DNA of 64,000 bases from Mucilaginibacter aquaedulcis (GTDB lineage: Bacteria > Bacteroidota > Bacteroidia > Sphingobacteriales > Sphingobacteriaceae). Position numbers and translations under genes: made by a program. The notes under the pieces are model-generated. The model searched no databases. It worked only from the letters and a program-made list of their open reading frames with translations, and was not told the DNA's origin. The DNA is taken from positions 186,001-250,000 of the forward strand of contig NZ_JAUFPR010000002.1 in NCBI RefSeq assembly GCF_030409325.1, in the 5' to 3' direction. Positions 26,878 through 34,276 of this stretch are shown here, one piece after another (the stretch's first letter is position 1; every line of letters begins with the position of its first letter).

Positions 26878-26936
26878 CAATTACCTTTCAACGCTTAATT
26901 GAAAGGTAATTGTTTATTAACTTTCAATTAAGCGTT
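26878..26936. terminator. overlapping alternative hairpins between convergent genes
   Basis: Two perfect inverted repeats share a middle arm. First: 26878-26890 (CAATTACCTTTCA) pairs with 26900-26912. Second: 26890-26905 (AACGCTTAATTGAAAG) pairs with 26921-26936. They cannot form at the same time. They lie between the LytTR gene and the end of the convergent methyltransferase, whose stop codon touches the second arm. The most likely role is a two-way terminator. Confidence 0.7.
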
Positions 26937-27748
26937 TACCGTGTTACGGTAACTTTCAAAAATGTTGCAGATATAGTTGTTGAATCAGGAACGGTGCTTT
27001 GGTTTTGATTGCTAAATAGAACTTCTAATTCCTGTTGTAATTCATCAGCTTTGCCATTTTTTTCAGCGGCCTCAAATGCATTCATAGTGGGCCCATAATA
27101 TTGTCTGAATTCATTCACAAATTCTTTGGGCGAGTGGGCTACATCGAAAGTAAACGATGCCTTTTCAAACTGGATATTTTCTTTTGCAATACCGGCACCT
27201 TCAAAACGCTCAATAACATTTTCCTGCACACCCCAAAGCATCGGGCTAACAAAGCCCTCAGGCGGAGGTGGTGTATAGGCCGAACTGATTTTTAATATTT
27301 GAGCAACTAAAGTAGGGTCGCCAGGAATCCAGTTGCCCATCACTATTCTTCCGCCATGCCGCGTTACCCTTACCATTTCCTTAGCCACATCAAATGGCCT
27401 TGGTGCAAACATTGCACCAAATATGGTAACAACAAGATCAAATGATTCGTCCTTAATGCCTGAAAGGTCACTTGCATCGCCCTCTTGAAAAACGCAGTTG
27501 GTCAAGCCTTCTGCTTTTGCTCTGATGTTTCCAGCCTCAACCAAGTTGGTCGCAATATCAACACCTAAAACCTGTGCCCCAAGCCGGGCAGCAGGTATTG
27601 CCGTTGTGCCATCTCCACAACCTAAATCAAGTACGTGATAATCATTTTTTATTCCTAATGTACTTATCAGTTTTTCACCGCTTTCGCGCATTGCAGAGGC
27701 TATCTTGGTGAAGTCGCCCTTTTCCCATAATAATTTATTTGGATTCAT
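26936..27748 (-). CDS. class I SAM-dependent methyltransferase
   Basis: A 270-residue cytosolic methyltransferase. Motif I is VLDLGCGDGTTAIPAARLG (about residues 40-58), then an acidic residue after strand 2 (VLGVDIA) and the motif with FDLVVTIFGAMFAPRP near residues 104-119, as in UbiE/methyltransferase-11-type enzymes. The substrate is unknown; the overall style resembles small-molecule methyltransferases. The gene runs toward the LytTR gene and is divergent from the molybdenum-hydroxylase operon, with a 271-base gap that holds a palindrome. ATG at 27748 is the only good start. Confidence 0.88.
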   Translation of the reverse strand: MNPNKLLWEKGDFTKIASAMRESGEKLISTLGIKNDYHVLDLGCGDGTTAIPAARLGAQVLGVDIATNLVEAGNIRAKAEGLTNCVFQEGDASDLSGIKDESFDLVVTIFGAMFAPRPFDVAKEMVRVTRHGGRIVMGNWIPGDPTLVAQILKISSAYTPPPPEGFVSPMLWGVQENVIERFEGAGIAKENIQFEKASFTFDVAHSPKEFVNEFRQYYGPTMNAFEAAEKNGKADELQQELEVLFSNQNQSTVPDSTTISATFLKVTVTR

Positions 27749-27881
27749 ATGTTATAAATTTTAAAAGTAATCTCCGAGCGATAGTTTTTTAATACACTAA
27801 AGAGTTCGGAAGGGGGGAGTGGATTTGTTACAGTATTCTGCGACCAGTTAGGGGTAAAATTATTGTATAAAATAAATGAAA

Positions 27882-27905
27882 AACCAATTAAAGATTTAAT
27901 TGGTT
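27882..27905. promoter_or_regulatory. 24-base perfect palindrome between divergent genes
   Basis: AACCAATTAAA (27882-27892), GA, TTTAATTGGTT (27895-27905) forms a symmetric palindrome 134 bases upstream of the methyltransferase and about 120 bases upstream of the molybdenum operon. It has no T tract on the relevant strands, so an operator for a dimeric regulator is more likely than a terminator. The rest of the 271-base gap shows nothing I can support. Confidence 0.4.
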
Positions 27906-28025
27906 ATAATTTGTGTTAAAGTGTGCAAGACATCAACTTTAATGAAATACTTTTATTTAAAAGTGAAATTCACCAAATTGTTTATCGACTTTTTAAGTTA
28001 AATTTACTTAGCTAATCAATTGAAT

Positions 28026-28496
28026 ATGATCACAATCACCGTTAACGGGCAGCGTCATGATATCAATGGCGACCCGAATATGCCACTTCTATGGGCAATA
28101 AGAGACATTATTGGTCTCACCGGCACAAAGTACGGATGCGGAGCTGCACAATGCGGCGCTTGTACTGTTCATTTGAATGGTGAAGCGGTACGTTCATGTA
28201 TAACCAAAATTAGCCGTGCCGACGGACAACATGTTGTTACCATAGAAGGCTTATCGGCTAATAATGACCACCCTTTACAACAGGCCTGGAACGAGGTAAA
28301 TGTTCCGCAATGCGGTTATTGCCAGTCAGGTCAGTTAATGTCGGCCGCGGTATTGCTTCGTGAAAACCCTAATCCTACAGATCAGGATATTGATGATGCC
28401 ATGTCGGGAAATATTTGTCGGTGCGGCACTTATCAACGCATTCGTGCTGCAATTCATAAAGCTGCGGATATGCAACGGGAGGGAGCCAAAATATGA
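28026..28496 (+). CDS. (2Fe-2S) small subunit of a molybdenum hydroxylase (isoquinoline 1-oxidoreductase type)
   Basis: Electron-transfer subunit of a xanthine-oxidase-family enzyme. It has two iron-sulfur clusters: the plant-ferredoxin type with [13 protein letters not shown] in the N-terminal half, and the helical-domain type with CGYCQSGQ and GNICRCGTY in the C-terminal half. About 156 residues from ATG 28026; the frame runs two codons further to a TTG. It passes electrons from the molybdenum subunit encoded at 29131. The two-subunit plan with no FAD subunit fits IorA of isoquinoline 1-oxidoreductase. Its stop overlaps the next start by four bases. Confidence 0.93.
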   Translation: MITITVNGQRHDINGDPNMPLLWAIRDIIGLTGTKYGCGAAQCGACTVHLNGEAVRSCITKISRADGQHVVTIEGLSANNDHPLQQAWNEVNVPQCGYCQSGQLMSAAVLLRENPNPTDQDIDDAMSGNICRCGTYQRIRAAIHKAADMQREGAKI

Positions 28497-29101
28497 GAAA
28501 ACTGATTGTGATCACTGGCATCCTTTTCATTGGTGGGCTTATCACGGTAGCATTTAGAACTGAACCAGCAAAGCCGGCAAGTTATCCCATTCTGGCTAAA
28601 GATAGCATTGGTTCTGTTAAGGCGTTTATGTCTGTTTATAAAGTATTAATGAGCTCGCGATGTATGAATTGTCACCCCGCTGGCGAATCTCCATTACAAG
28701 GCGACGATAACCATATTCATACTATGAATGTAAAGCGTGGAGTAGACGGGAAGGGGCTTTACGCTGCACGTTGCAGTAACTGTCACCAGGCCGAAAATAC
28801 CACGGGGCTTCATATGCCTCCCGGAAACCCCAAATGGGGCTTGCCACCATCAAATATGCGAATGGTATTTCAAGGTCGCACACCACGACAGTTAGCATTA
28901 CAACTGCTTGACCCAAAACAAAATGGTGGAAGAACGAAAGCACAGCTGATTGATCATATGGCTAAGGATGATCTGGTGGGCTGGGCATGGCATCCCGGCG
29001 ATGGCCGTACGTTGCCACCTATGAGCAGGCCTGCTTTTGCAGCGCAAGTACGTTTATGGATAGCAAAAGGTGCATTTGCACCTTCGGCAAAAGCAAAATA
29101 A
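28493..29101 (+). CDS. di-haem cytochrome subunit of the isoquinoline-oxidoreductase-type operon
   Basis: A 202-residue exported protein with a short N-terminal hydrophobic segment (residues 4-20) and two haem c motifs, CMNCH (C57-H61) and CSNCH (C94-H98). It is inserted between the small and the large subunit genes, overlapping the first (ATGA) and ending 29 bases before the large subunit. This suggests it takes electrons from the iron-sulfur subunit and hands them to the respiratory chain. Proteins of this kind are labelled isoquinoline 1-oxidoreductase subunit in Bacteroidota. It also has [20 protein letters not shown] near the C-terminus, a cytochrome-like ending. No enzyme activity of its own is expected. 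Confidence 0.85.
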   Translation: MRKLIVITGILFIGGLITVAFRTEPAKPASYPILAKDSIGSVKAFMSVYKVLMSSRCMNCHPAGESPLQGDDNHIHTMNVKRGVDGKGLYAARCSNCHQAENTTGLHMPPGNPKWGLPPSNMRMVFQGRTPRQLALQLLDPKQNGGRTKAQLIDHMAKDDLVGWAWHPGDGRTLPPMSRPAFAAQVRLWIAKGAFAPSAKAK

Positions 29102-29130
29102 ATGCATTTAATTGAAATACAGTAGCCACT

Positions 29131-31281
29131 ATGGAAACTAACGCAATATCAAGAAGAAATTTTCTCCGCGTATCTGGCCTTGCCGGAACAGCACTTTGCT
29201 TAGGCTTTTATTTTCCTGCAAATGCCCAAAAGGAGCAATTAATATCAACTACAGATCAAGCAGGCTTTGACTTTAACGCCTGGATGCGCATTGATACAGA
29301 TGGAAAGGTAACCTTAACCGACCACCGGGCCGAAATGGGCCAGGGCTCTTTTCAGTCGGTACCGCAAATCATTGCCGAAGAATTAGAAGTAGACCTGAAA
29401 GATATCACTGTAGTCTTTGCACAAGGTAATCCTACAAAATTCGGAAGCCAGATTACCGGTGGAAGTTCTACTATAAGAGGTTCATATAAAAATTTGTTAA
29501 AATTGAGCGCTACCGCCAGGGAGATGCTGATCACCGCTGCGGCAAATCAATGGAACGTTCCGGCAGGTGAATGTTATGCAGAATCAGGCCATGTTATTCA
29601 TAAGTCATCCGGGAAAAAACTGAACTATGGAGACCTGGTATCGGCAGCATCAAAGCTCTCGCCTCCAACGGAAGTTAAACTCAAAGAAACTTCTCAGTAT
29701 AAACTAATCCGCAAACCACTTCAAAGGCTTGATACGCCAATGAAAACCAACGGCGAGGCTATTTTTGGTTTGGATAAAAAGGTACCCGGGATGCTATACG
29801 CGGCGGTAGAAAGAAATCCGAGATTACGGGGAAAACTCAAAAGTTTTGATGATACCGCTGCTCTGAAAGTTCCAGGTGTTAAAAAGGTATTTAAGGTGCA
29901 GATGTTTGTTTTCAATACCACACGAGATGGTATCGTAGTTGTAGCAGATTCAACATGGGCTGCCATGCAGGGCAGAAAAGCCTTACGTGTTGAATGGGAT
30001 GACAGCGGTTTTGAACATGTGAATACCGGCGAGATCTTTAAAGCCCACGAACAATTACTTAAGCATGAGGAAGGCCTTTCTTTTAAAAAACAAGGCGACC
30101 CCGACGGAATTTTAACCAAATCGGCCAAAAAAATTGATGTGATATACCAAACTCCTTATCAAGCACATACCGCTATGGAGCCATTGAACTGCGTAGCACA
30201 TTATCAAAAAGATAAAATAGAGGTATGGGGGCCTATACAAGCACCGGATTGGGTTCAAGGTGATATTAGTGATAAATTCAAGATACCTAAAGAAAATGTG
30301 ATAGTTAATATGACATTTTTAGGTGGTGGTTTTGGCCGAAAAGCTTTTTTGGATTATACGCATGAAGCGGTTGCCATTTCAAGGGAAATAGGCGGCCCGG
30401 TTCAGGTGGTTTGGACAAGGGAAGACGACGTAAAGCAAGGCCCTTATCGTGCTGGGATCTCCTATAGAGGGCAAGGTGCTCTTGACAACGGGGAGATAAG
30501 TGCATTGAAGTTTAAAATGGCAGGACAAAATATTGATCATTGGAGTAATACCAAAAGAGGAAAAGCCAACGATAGTACTACCGAAGGCTTTTTAAAACCA
30601 TATTTTGACAGTGTTAAAAATATAAGTTTTGCAGACGTGCCTTATGAAATGCCGTTACCCAATATGTGGTGGCGTTCTGTTTATGCTTCAACCAATGGTT
30701 TTGCCTATGAAAGCTTTATTAATGAAATGGCCGTTTTAGCAGGACAGGATCAGCTTGAGTTCAGAAGAAAATATTTAAAAGATGAACGCTGCCAGCGCCT
30801 GATTGATAGGATGGAAGAGGTATCAGGCTGGAAATCAAAGAAAAAAAACGAAGGGTTTGGTGTAGCAATAACTGAATGTTTTGAAACCACCGTTGGGCAG
30901 ATAGTCAAAGTATCAAGGCATGCCGATGGCAAAGTGAAAATTGATAAAGTTTGGGCCGTTATGGATTGTGGATGGTATGTTAATCCTGATATTATCAAGG
31001 CACAGGTTGAAGGATCGGTTGTTATGGCTTTAGGGGCAGCTACCATTCATGAGATCACTTTTAAAAATGGTTTGGTAGAACAAAGTAATTTTTATGACTA
31101 CCTGATGCCGCGAATGAGCGATGTTCCTGATGTTGAAGTGCATATTATGGAAAACACGGCAGATGCCGGTGGTGTAGGTGAACCTGGCCTTCCGCCTTTT
31201 GCACCTGCACTTACAGACGCCATATTTGATTTAACCGGTAAAAGGATCAGGAAATTACCATTTAATTTAAACGCTGTATAA
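29131..31281 (+). CDS. molybdopterin-binding large subunit (isoquinoline 1-oxidoreductase beta type)
   Basis: Catalytic subunit of a xanthine-oxidase-family molybdenum enzyme that hydroxylates a heteroaromatic compound or oxidises an aldehyde. An exported Tat signal is clear: SRRNFLRVSGLAG at the N-terminus. Cofactor and active-site regions are visible as GQGSFQSVPQIIAEEL, QITGGSSTIRGSY, AHTAMEPLNCVA, LGGGFGRKAF and GGVGEPGLPPFAP, the last carrying the catalytic Glu. At 716 residues it matches IorB. The small subunit lacks a Tat signal and could be carried out with it. The operon continues with XdhC and a MobA-like enzyme for cofactor maturation. The true substrate is unknown. Confidence 0.93.
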   Translation: METNAISRRNFLRVSGLAGTALCLGFYFPANAQKEQLISTTDQAGFDFNAWMRIDTDGKVTLTDHRAEMGQGSFQSVPQIIAEELEVDLKDITVVFAQGNPTKFGSQITGGSSTIRGSYKNLLKLSATAREMLITAAANQWNVPAGECYAESGHVIHKSSGKKLNYGDLVSAASKLSPPTEVKLKETSQYKLIRKPLQRLDTPMKTNGEAIFGLDKKVPGMLYAAVERNPRLRGKLKSFDDTAALKVPGVKKVFKVQMFVFNTTRDGIVVVADSTWAAMQGRKALRVEWDDSGFEHVNTGEIFKAHEQLLKHEEGLSFKKQGDPDGILTKSAKKIDVIYQTPYQAHTAMEPLNCVAHYQKDKIEVWGPIQAPDWVQGDISDKFKIPKENVIVNMTFLGGGFGRKAFLDYTHEAVAISREIGGPVQVVWTREDDVKQGPYRAGISYRGQGALDNGEISALKFKMAGQNIDHWSNTKRGKANDSTTEGFLKPYFDSVKNISFADVPYEMPLPNMWWRSVYASTNGFAYESFINEMAVLAGQDQLEFRRKYLKDERCQRLIDRMEEVSGWKSKKKNEGFGVAITECFETTVGQIVKVSRHADGKVKIDKVWAVMDCGWYVNPDIIKAQVEGSVVMALGAATIHEITFKNGLVEQSNFYDYLMPRMSDVPDVEVHIMENTADAGGVGEPGLPPFAPALTDAIFDLTGKRIRKLPFNLNAV

Positions 31282-31338
31282 TTCATTGGCTTGGCGGCTG
31301 TTTGAAAAGTGTGTTTCAATAGCTGCTCTATAAAAAGT

Positions 31339-32448
31339 ATGAAGGAAATTATTGACATCGTATCGGCTTATACAAAGGCTGTAAGTGAACAAAAAAAAAC
31401 CGCGTTAGCCACCGTTGTATTGGTAGAGGGATCTGCCTATCGTAAAGCCGGTGCACGGATGCTGATCACTGAGGATGGGCAATTGACCGGTGCCATTAGC
31501 GGTGGATGCTTAGAAGGTGATGCCTTGCGCAAGGCAAGAATGGCCATTTTACAACAGGAGCCTTTATTAATTACTTACGATACGATGGACGATGACGACG
31601 CCAAACTTGGCGTTGGTTTGGGCTGTAACGGCATCATACACATATTAATTGAGCCTATAAAAGACGATCAGATTAACCCGATAACATTACTGAAGGCAGT
31701 AATAGCTTCAAGGGGATATTCTGTTTTAGTTACTGTATTTTCTCTTACAGATCGTAAAGCACCTCAGCCAGGATCATGTTTGTGTCTTGCTGATGGCAGA
31801 ACTCTCTGGAATGGCCTCGAAACGTTACCTTATAAAAATGAATTACTGGAAGACGCAAAGAATGTATTATACAATCAGCATTCAGCTATTACAACTTACC
31901 AGGGTTATACCGCATTTGTTGAGTGTGTAAAACCACTGGTCTCGCTGGTTATAGTTGGTGCCGGTAATGACGCTGTTCCATTAACCAGCATGGCTGCTGT
32001 ATTAGGTTGGTATACGACCATTGTAGATGGACGGCCAAATTATGCTTCAATTGAACGTTTTCCGTTAGTCAAAAATGTACATATAGCTAAACCCGAAGAT
32101 ATTTTAGATAAACTGGAAATAAATGAGTGGACAGCTTTTGTACTAATGACCCATAATTATAATTATGAGATGGCCTTTCTGAAAGAGCTTTTGCCCGTAA
32201 ACCCAAAGTACATAGGCATTTTAGGCCCCAAAAAGAAATTGGAGCGCATGTTGACTGAATTAGAGATGAACGGCACCACAATAACCGAAAAGAATTTGGA
32301 AACCATTCATGGCCCTATAGGTTTGGATATTGGTTCTGAAACAGCTGAGGAGATAGCTCTTTCTATCATTGCTGAGATAAAAGCAGTATTCTCTGAAAGG
32401 AACGGCAGGTCTTTGAAATATAAAACAACTTACATCCACAGTACATAA
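31339..32448 (+). CDS. XdhC/CoxI family molybdenum-cofactor insertion chaperone
   Basis: Cytosolic chaperone that binds the molybdenum cofactor, helps sulfurate it and inserts it into xanthine-oxidase-family enzymes. The N-terminal XdhC_CoxI domain has GGCLEGDALRKAR, with the conserved Cys. The C-terminal Rossmann domain has VIVGAGNDAVPL. ATG 31339 is preferred over the upstream ATG at 31309 because the extra ten residues are not family-like. Length is 369 residues, normal for the long XdhC type. It lies 57 bases after the large subunit and directly abuts the MobA-like gene (stop then ATG), so all are one operon. It serves the oxidoreductase encoded just upstream. Confidence 0.92.
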   Translation: MKEIIDIVSAYTKAVSEQKKTALATVVLVEGSAYRKAGARMLITEDGQLTGAISGGCLEGDALRKARMAILQQEPLLITYDTMDDDDAKLGVGLGCNGIIHILIEPIKDDQINPITLLKAVIASRGYSVLVTVFSLTDRKAPQPGSCLCLADGRTLWNGLETLPYKNELLEDAKNVLYNQHSAITTYQGYTAFVECVKPLVSLVIVGAGNDAVPLTSMAAVLGWYTTIVDGRPNYASIERFPLVKNVHIAKPEDILDKLEINEWTAFVLMTHNYNYEMAFLKELLPVNPKYIGILGPKKKLERMLTELEMNGTTITEKNLETIHGPIGLDIGSETAEEIALSIIAEIKAVFSERNGRSLKYKTTYIHST

Positions 32449-33030
32449 ATGACGGGCCTGATTATTCTTGCGGCAGGTGAATCCAGCAGGTTGGGACAAC
32501 CAAAACAAAACCTCCTATATAATGGAAAAACATTACTGCAGAATGCAATTGAAGCAGGACAGAAATCCGAATGTGAAGAGGTAATTGTAGTGCTTGGCGC
32601 AAACTCACACAAAATAACTCCGGTAACGGGAGCAACCATTCTGCACAATGCTGACTGGAAAGAAGGCATGGCATCATCAATAAGAATGGCTATAACTGAG
32701 ATTAATAAGAGTTCATTAGTTGATAAAGCAATTATTATGCTATGTGATCAACCATTTGTAAGCCCAGAATTGTTAAATACAATGATATATAAACAAGTTG
32801 AAACTGGTAAATTTATTGCAGCCTGTACATACAATAACACCATAGGTGTCCCCGCATTATTTCATCGCAAGCTTTTTACCAAATTGTTGCAACTCCAGGG
32901 ACGTGATGGGGCAAAAAGAATCTTGAAAGATCACCCGAATGATATTGTTAAGATTCAATTTAACAACGGAGCTATCGATATTGATACCCTTGCCGATTAT
33001 GAACAACTGCTTAACCTGAAGGCTAATTAG
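32449..33030 (+). CDS. MobA/MocA-like nucleotidyltransferase (molybdenum cofactor cytidylyltransferase type)
   Basis: A 193-residue cytosolic nucleotidyltransferase with the glycosyltransferase-A-like fold. The nucleotide-binding motif LAAGESSRLGQPKQ is at the N-terminus and the metal-binding acid is in MLCDQPFVS (about residue 100). Its position directly after XdhC, sharing stop and start, points to making molybdopterin cytosine dinucleotide for the molybdenum hydroxylase encoded upstream, as MocA does. The alternative (GTP-dependent MobA) is less likely, because xanthine-oxidase-type enzymes in bacteria mostly use the cytosine form. The stop at 33030 ends the operon, and no hairpin is obvious. 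Confidence 0.88.
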   Translation: MTGLIILAAGESSRLGQPKQNLLYNGKTLLQNAIEAGQKSECEEVIVVLGANSHKITPVTGATILHNADWKEGMASSIRMAITEINKSSLVDKAIIMLCDQPFVSPELLNTMIYKQVETGKFIAACTYNNTIGVPALFHRKLFTKLLQLQGRDGAKRILKDHPNDIVKIQFNNGAIDIDTLADYEQLLNLKAN

Positions 33031-33106
33031 CATTTGAATTTTATCCTCCTGCTTATATTATCCTCCAAAAAATGTTTAATGTAAACTAATAGATCATTAT
33101 CTAAAA

Positions 33107-33114
33107 TATATTTG
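33107..33114 (+). promoter_or_regulatory. possible -7 promoter element (TATATTTG)
   Basis: TATATTTG fits the Bacteroidota -7 consensus TAnnTTTG and ends 22 bases before the start of the small membrane protein gene. No good -33 TTG was found. Confidence 0.3.
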
Positions 33115-33136
33115 CGGGATAATCGTCAGCAATTAT

Positions 33137-33601
33137 ATGTACGGAATCTTATTAGCTCTACACTCTCTCACCCGGTGGTTGGTATTAATCAGCCTGTTTT
33201 TTGCCATATTTCGCAGTTATCGTGGTTGGTTATTAAACAAACCCTATTCAAGGTTTGATAATGTGGTAAGGCATACCACGGCTACAGTGGCACATATTCA
33301 ATTGATATTCGGTATTTGGCTCTACTTCATCAGTCCAATAGTGTCTTATTTCTTACATAACTTCAATAAGGCGGTTCATGAACGGGCCATCAGGTTTTTT
33401 GGAATGGAACATATCACCATGATGCTCATTGGGATAACCATTATAACTATTGGCTCGGCCAAAGCCAGGAGAAAAACAACTGACAGTGAAAAATTTAAAA
33501 CAATGGCAATCTGGTTTACCCTTGCTTTGCTGATCATTTTAAGTTCGATACCCTGGTCTTTTTCGCCATTGATCAGCCGCCCGAATTTCAGGCCTTTTTA
33601 A
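33137..33601 (+). CDS. small four-helix membrane protein (cytochrome b-like, uncharacterised)
   Basis: A 154-residue inner-membrane protein with four hydrophobic helices. Several histidines sit at or near helix ends (LHSLTRW near residue 9, HTTATVAHIQLIFG about 47-60, MEHITMM about 96-102), a pattern that could bind haem or quinone. Similar proteins in Bacteroidota are often labelled cytochrome B, but I cannot prove haem binding here. It follows the molybdenum operon by 106 bases on the same strand and may be its last member or an independent gene. Confidence 0.65.
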   Translation: MYGILLALHSLTRWLVLISLFFAIFRSYRGWLLNKPYSRFDNVVRHTTATVAHIQLIFGIWLYFISPIVSYFLHNFNKAVHERAIRFFGMEHITMMLIGITIITIGSAKARRKTTDSEKFKTMAIWFTLALLIILSSIPWSFSPLISRPNFRPF

Positions 33602-33721
33602 TATGAACCAAAAAGTTGCCGAATAAAATAGCACATACACAAGCTGCAATTTGCAAGACGAGTTAATCATCATTGATAGCCATGCCAATCAATAATATTC
33701 TTATTTTATTATTTTTGAAAA

Positions 33722-34276
33722 ATGCTTAGTATACAGTTAAAAGAACAAACTAAAGAAAATCATCAAATTCTGGAAAAGAAGCTGATACAAAAAATGCGTG
33801 CTATGCGCAACAAACAAAATTACTTAGATCTTTTGACGATATTTTACAGCTATTTTGGCGGCCTGGAAAAATTGATCAATAATCATTTGATCATCAGTAA
33901 GGTTCCTGATTATGCCACCCGTCGAAAAGCTGATCAGCTAACGGATGATATCGCGTCACTTGGAGGTCAATTGCCAGCCGTGGCAGCCACGCAATTCTTG
34001 CCCAAAATCACCAACCATGAAGAAGCACTTGGGGCCCTGTATGTGATGGAAGGCTCAACATTAGGCGGCAAGATCATTAGTCAAATGATCAGCAAACAAT
34101 TGGGTCTTGATGAAGCTTTATCTTTTTTTAAAAGCTACGGTGAAAATACAATCATGATGTGGGAACGTTTTCAGCTGGTTCTTAATCAATCAGAAAACTT
34201 TCCCGGCTTAGCAATCATCTCTTCGGCTAATGATACATTTGGTAAATTCAGTGAATGGTTTGATCTTAATGCTTAA
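33722..34276 (+). CDS. biliverdin-producing haem oxygenase
   Basis: A 184-residue cytosolic haem oxygenase that cleaves haem to biliverdin, iron and CO. The proximal haem ligand is probably H14 in KENHQILEKKL. The distal helix with the conserved Gly-rich kink is VMEGSTLGGKIISQMI (about residues 111-126). The family also shows IFYSYFGGLEKLI near residue 40. This copy is full length. It is encoded next to a bacteriophytochrome whose chromophore it makes, but on the opposite strand: the two genes converge and overlap by 11 bases at their 3' ends. It is a paralogue of the shorter copy at 53733-54191. Confidence 0.93.
   Translation: MLSIQLKEQTKENHQILEKKLIQKMRAMRNKQNYLDLLTIFYSYFGGLEKLINNHLIISKVPDYATRRKADQLTDDIASLGGQLPAVAATQFLPKITNHEEALGALYVMEGSTLGGKIISQMISKQLGLDEALSFFKSYGENTIMMWERFQLVLNQSENFPGLAIISSANDTFGKFSEWFDLNA

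Noticed and set aside
33710..33717. TATTTTTG just upstream of the full haem oxygenase gene
   Set aside because: It ends four bases before the ATG, too close for a normal leader, and lacks a -33 box.
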